Below, piece by piece: positions 61,618 through 64,000 of a stretch of DNA of 64,000 nt (its first letter is position 1; every line of letters starts with the position of its first letter). The position numbers and the translations under genes were made by a program. The stretch comes from CAWDLX01 sp046728155 (GTDB lineage Bacteria > Actinomycetota > Actinomycetes > Mycobacteriales > Micromonosporaceae): the NCBI GenBank assembly GCA_046728155.1, contig JBKPDY010000020.1, positions 1 to 64,000 on the forward strand. Direction: 5' to 3'. The notes under the pieces are model-generated. The model saw only the letters and a program-made list of their open reading frames with translations. It did not search any database and was not told the origin of the DNA.

Positions 61618-62022
61618 TCAGCGAGGGTTGCGGGCCCTCGCGAGCACGGTCGCGATCATGTCCCCAACCACGACCGGCACCTGGTTGCGCAGCACGTCCG
61701 CGTTCGTCGGCAGCGGCAGCACCCGCGCGTCGTCTGAGAGATCCATTATGTCAGTCAGACTCCAGTCGACGATGAGCCCGGCCACGACCTCAGCGCCGGC
61801 CTGCAGCGCCTCGTTCCGGTCGACGGGGGTGCCGTCTTCCTTCATCTGCACATCTTGCTTGGGCATCAGGAGGCTCTGCGGCATCAGCATCGGGTTGCGG
61901 ATCGTGATCCAGATGTCCTTACCCAGATTCGGCAGGACGATCGGCTTGCCGTCATCGTCGGTGAAGTCCAGTTTGGACTTGCCGTCGAAGCGCAGGGTGA
62001 TGGTCGGGTTGAGGTACGCCAT
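61618..62022 (-). CDS. Phage tail assembly chaperone-like protein
   Basis: This 134-residue protein begins MAYLNPTITLRFDGKSKLDF and contains DIWITIRNPMLMPQSLL, the typical VxIRNP region, and LIVDWSLTDIMDLSDD followed by LPLPTNADVLRNQVPVVVGD. The pattern (basic start, IRNP, WxxxD, Pro-rich, amphipathic C-terminus) matches tail assembly chaperones of actinobacteriophages. It is intact from ATG 62022, with GGAG upstream on its own strand. It shows that a siphophage-like element once resided here. Confidence 0.65.
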   Translation of the reverse strand: MAYLNPTITLRFDGKSKLDFTDDDGKPIVLPNLGKDIWITIRNPMLMPQSLLMPKQDVQMKEDGTPVDRNEALQAGAEVVAGLIVDWSLTDIMDLSDDARVLPLPTNADVLRNQVPVVVGDMIATVLARARNPR

Positions 62023-62124
62023 TGCGGGGTCTCCTGTGACGGGAAGGGGTGACGGGAAGGTGTCCGGGCGCGGCGTTGGCGCGTAGGGCGCGGTCACAGC
62101 GTGGAAGCGTCTCCTGCTCCGGCA

Positions 62125-62779
62125 GCATAAGAAGCCCGCTACCGTCAACCAGGCGTTGGCCGCGGTGGCCTTGCTCTATGAGCACGCGCCGCAGCCACCG
62201 ATCGACGTGAAGTCGTCCCGCGTGGCCCACCCGGCGAGCCGCCCGCAATGACTGAGGCGCAGCAGCGAATGGTGGAGCGCTCGGCTGCCCGCCGACGACC
62301 CCGGGACGCCGCGATCGTAGCGATGCTCCTCCACGCCGGCGCCAGAGTTGAGGAGTGCGCACGCCTCGACGTGGCCGACGTCGCCATCACAGCCCGCACC
62401 GGCCTGGTTCGCTTGCACGGCAAGGGCGACGAGGTGCGGGAGGTCCCGCTCTCAGCTGCCGTCCGCGAGCGCGTCTCGGCGTGGATGCGGATCCGAGGGC
62501 CGAAGCCAGGTCCACTCTGGACAGGGCAGCGGGGACCGATGACGAAGGCCGGCATCACAGAGGTGGTACTGCGCACCGGTTGGGACGCTGGATTGCCGTT
62601 CGACTTGCGCCCGCACCAGCTGTGGCATACCTTCGCGACCAGGTGGCGCCAGGGCGGGGTGGATCCGGCCGTGATTCAGCGGCTCATCGGTCACACGTCG
62701 CCAGCGACGACAGCCCCGGTACTACCGAGCCGGCATGCAGGAGATCGCGGAGACGATGGAACGCATCTTCGGCGAATAG
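62125..62779 (+). pseudogene. Decayed tyrosine recombinase (phage integrase)
   Basis: The SAM-like N-terminal part (TVNQALAAVALLYEHAP) is in one frame, and the catalytic domain from about 62215 in another: EAQQRMVERSAARRRPRDAA, LHAGARVEECARLDVADV (Arg I), RPHQLWHTFATRW and IQRLIGHTSPATT. The box II Arg of the usual HxLRH is Trp here. After HTSPATT another shift is needed to reach RYYRAGMQEIAETMERIFGE with the catalytic Tyr and the TAG at 62779. Two frameshifts and one catalytic substitution make this inactive. Confidence 0.82.
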
Positions 62780-63079
62780 GGATCCGGGCCCCGGTTCCCT
62801 AGCAGTTGGACCGGAGCCCGGTGAAACCTTGTTCTCGGGTGTGGCGGCCACGAGCTCGACTGCGCGCGATACGTCGCGAAGCGCCATCGCCGGACTCAAC
62901 GAGTCGAGATAGACCTCGACCTCGACCTCGCCCACGCCCACGTCGGGCGACTCTTTCACGAGGCGTACGGCGGCGTTGCGGGGCAACAGTGACTCGAACT
63001 TGCTCACGCGCCGACCCATAGAGCCGACGGGTAGGCGGGCCGCGAACTCGATGGCCACCCTGTAGCGCTCGCCCTCCAC
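62684..63079 (-). CDS. Hypothetical protein, possibly truncated
   Basis: This frame of about 131 residues from GTG 63079 reads VEGERYRVAIEFAARLPVGS and contains VRLVKESPDVGVGEVEVEV and LDSLSPAMALRDVSRAVELV, a regular beta-alpha pattern suggesting a small ferredoxin-like fold. The C-terminal 40 residues run antisense to the integrase 3' end, so the natural end of the gene was probably altered by the element's insertion. I do not recognise the family. Confidence 0.5.
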   Translation of the reverse strand: MEGERYRVAIEFAARLPVGSMGRRVSKFESLLPRNAAVRLVKESPDVGVGEVEVEVYLDSLSPAMALRDVSRAVELVAATPENKVSPGSGPTAREPGPGSLFAEDAFHRLRDLLHAGSVVPGLSSLATCDR

Positions 63080-63412
63080 AGGACCGAGGCTACGCCGGTC
63101 CGTCGTCCGCCGGGCGGTGCTCGGCAAGCCGGCGGGAGTGTGGCGCGTGAGCCGTGACGTGCCGCCATGGCAACAGTTGCGGATAGTGCTTCAGTGATAG
63201 TGTTCTCAGCGTAGGGGAAGTCATATCGGCCCCGGGGCAGCGTTACCGCGAGCAGGTACAGTGCGGCCGCCCACGCCTGCGTGTAGCCGGCGGGTGCCAC
63301 GGTTAGGGGGCGCTGGGTTTCGGGTTGCCGCTCGGGGAGTATGACGAACTCCGGACCGGGAGCCGAGATTGACGAGCATGTATCTTAGGCCTCCGGCGGG
63401 ATGTCGGCGGCG
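63080..63412. other. Intergenic, no recognised gene
   Basis: No protein-like frame or RNA gene was recognised. The sequence between about 63170 and 63230 is locally AT-richer (GATAGTGTTCTCAG), compatible with a promoter, but no clear -35/-10 pair was assigned. Confidence 0.35.
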
Positions 63413-63844
63413 TCAGGCCCTTTGGCGGCGCTGACGTACCGCCGGTACGACCACTACGGCGATGAGGGCCAACCCGACAACAGCGGTTGCGGCCCCTACC
63501 AGCGGCGGGGTTGCCTCGACTGCGCTGTCGCCACTGACGCGCAAGTCAATGCTCTGCCCGGCCTTGAAGTCGCCCTCGCCCACATCGAGCGACGTGGTGT
63601 GGGTGGCACTGTCGCCCGACCATGTCACATCACAGGTGTGCACCACTGGGCGGCTCAAGTTGCCGCCTATGGCGTGTCCGGTGCAGGCCCCGACAATCCC
63701 GGTCGTCGACGCCCCGAGCTGACGCGACAGGCTTGTCGCGGCGTATGCCAGGAAGATCAGCCCTACCAACCCGAGAAGGATGGCGACCTTGGGACTGAAC
63801 CACCCAAAGCGCCGCCGCGTCCTGATCCCGATATTGTCAGCCAC
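63413..63844 (-). CDS. Two-helix membrane protein, unknown function
   Basis: This 143-residue protein begins VADNIGIRTRRRFGWFSP, then a helix (about 21-42, VAILLGLVGLIFLAYAATSL), an extracytoplasmic domain with CTGHAIGGNLSRPVVHTC (two Cys that could form a disulfide) and DVTWSGDSATHTTSL, and a second helix (about 113-135) ending in RQRRQRA. GTG 63844 is chosen over a longer frame. The topology suggests an envelope protein. No family recognised. Confidence 0.6.
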   Translation of the reverse strand: MADNIGIRTRRRFGWFSPKVAILLGLVGLIFLAYAATSLSRQLGASTTGIVGACTGHAIGGNLSRPVVHTCDVTWSGDSATHTTSLDVGEGDFKAGQSIDLRVSGDSAVEATPPLVGAATAVVGLALIAVVVVPAVRQRRQRA

Positions 63845-64000
63845 GCCGGGAATGTACCAGGCAACATCCGCTCCCGCGCCCGGCCAAGATTCTGACGCGC
63901 GTGACGAGGACCGTCCGGATGCCGCCCGCCACTGGTCCGAATGGGAGCGCGAAGCCGATTCAGAATGCGAATTCCAGCGGCAGCAGCCCGAGGGCAACGA

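Noticed and set aside
58380..62779. Frameshifts as sequencing error
   Set aside because: Genes between 6 and 57 kb are intact, several lost pieces are real deletions, and the integrase also has a catalytic substitution, so genuine decay is more likely. Single shifts at C runs (for example near 59840) could still be errors.

Overview
The window is high-GC DNA with actinobacterial gene types throughout: frequent GTG starts, several genes that look leaderless (a TANNNT box 6-8 nt before the start codon), a glpR/sepX-rimJ-glp-galU division module, FmdB, PspC, YdbS/YdbT, and secreted PQQ-type and lectin proteins. Gene order and several protein variants suggest a Micromonosporaceae-like filamentous actinomycete. 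This is an inference from gene content; no rRNA or species marker is present.

Layout. 0-6 kb: accessory sequence with one acetyltransferase, a CPBP protease and a nitrilase that are intact, two frameshifted genes (a conserved hypothetical and a GrpB-like gene) and low-information stretches. 6-24 kb: a stable chromosomal block with tRNA-Ala(CGC), glpR/sepX, a RimJ-like acetyltransferase, glp/moeA, galU, a GGDEF protein, 5-formyl-THF cyclo-ligase, an FmdB zinc ribbon, an MHYT membrane protein, an SDR/EXPERA pair, a secreted coiled-coil protein, an FHA protein, a GGDEF-EAL protein, a DUF72 protein and UDP-glucose dehydrogenase. 23-31.8 kb: a large LuxR/ATPase regulator, an acetyltransferase divergent from exonuclease III, YdbT/YdbS PH-domain proteins, PspC and an Fpg/Nei glycosylase. 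32-40.6 kb: an apparent cell-surface glycan locus made of a GT39-like membrane glycosyltransferase, a processive GT2 synthase, a membrane-anchored GH26 hydrolase and a 1447-residue secreted propeller/HYDIN/lectin protein.

41.0-42.8 kb is the most striking segment: a dense array of about 19 tRNA or tRNA-like genes, all on the minus strand and flanked by a 16-nt inverted repeat. Several are structurally degenerate, and one has a Leu(CAG) anticodon on a short-variable-loop body. 43-49.3 kb carries a Tat-type metallophosphoesterase, a DUF488 protein, a dialkylglycine-decarboxylase-like aminotransferase and a CapA-like lipoprotein. 49.5-54.05 kb is a tight four-gene operon (two esterases, an ATP-grasp ligase and a GCS2-type ligase) that looks like a complete but unassigned amide-forming pathway. 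It is followed by an HSL-type hydrolase and an ArsR/hydrolase operon.

57.7-64 kb is a decayed mobile region: fragments of a hydroxyacid dehydrogenase, two XRE regulators, phage tail and neck genes and a tyrosine recombinase, nearly all frameshifted. Intact among them are two paralogous small membrane proteins and a CpaB/SAF-type protein. Broken genes are concentrated at the two ends of the window and nearly absent from 6-57 kb, so the frameshifts probably reflect real decay of accessory DNA rather than general sequence error.
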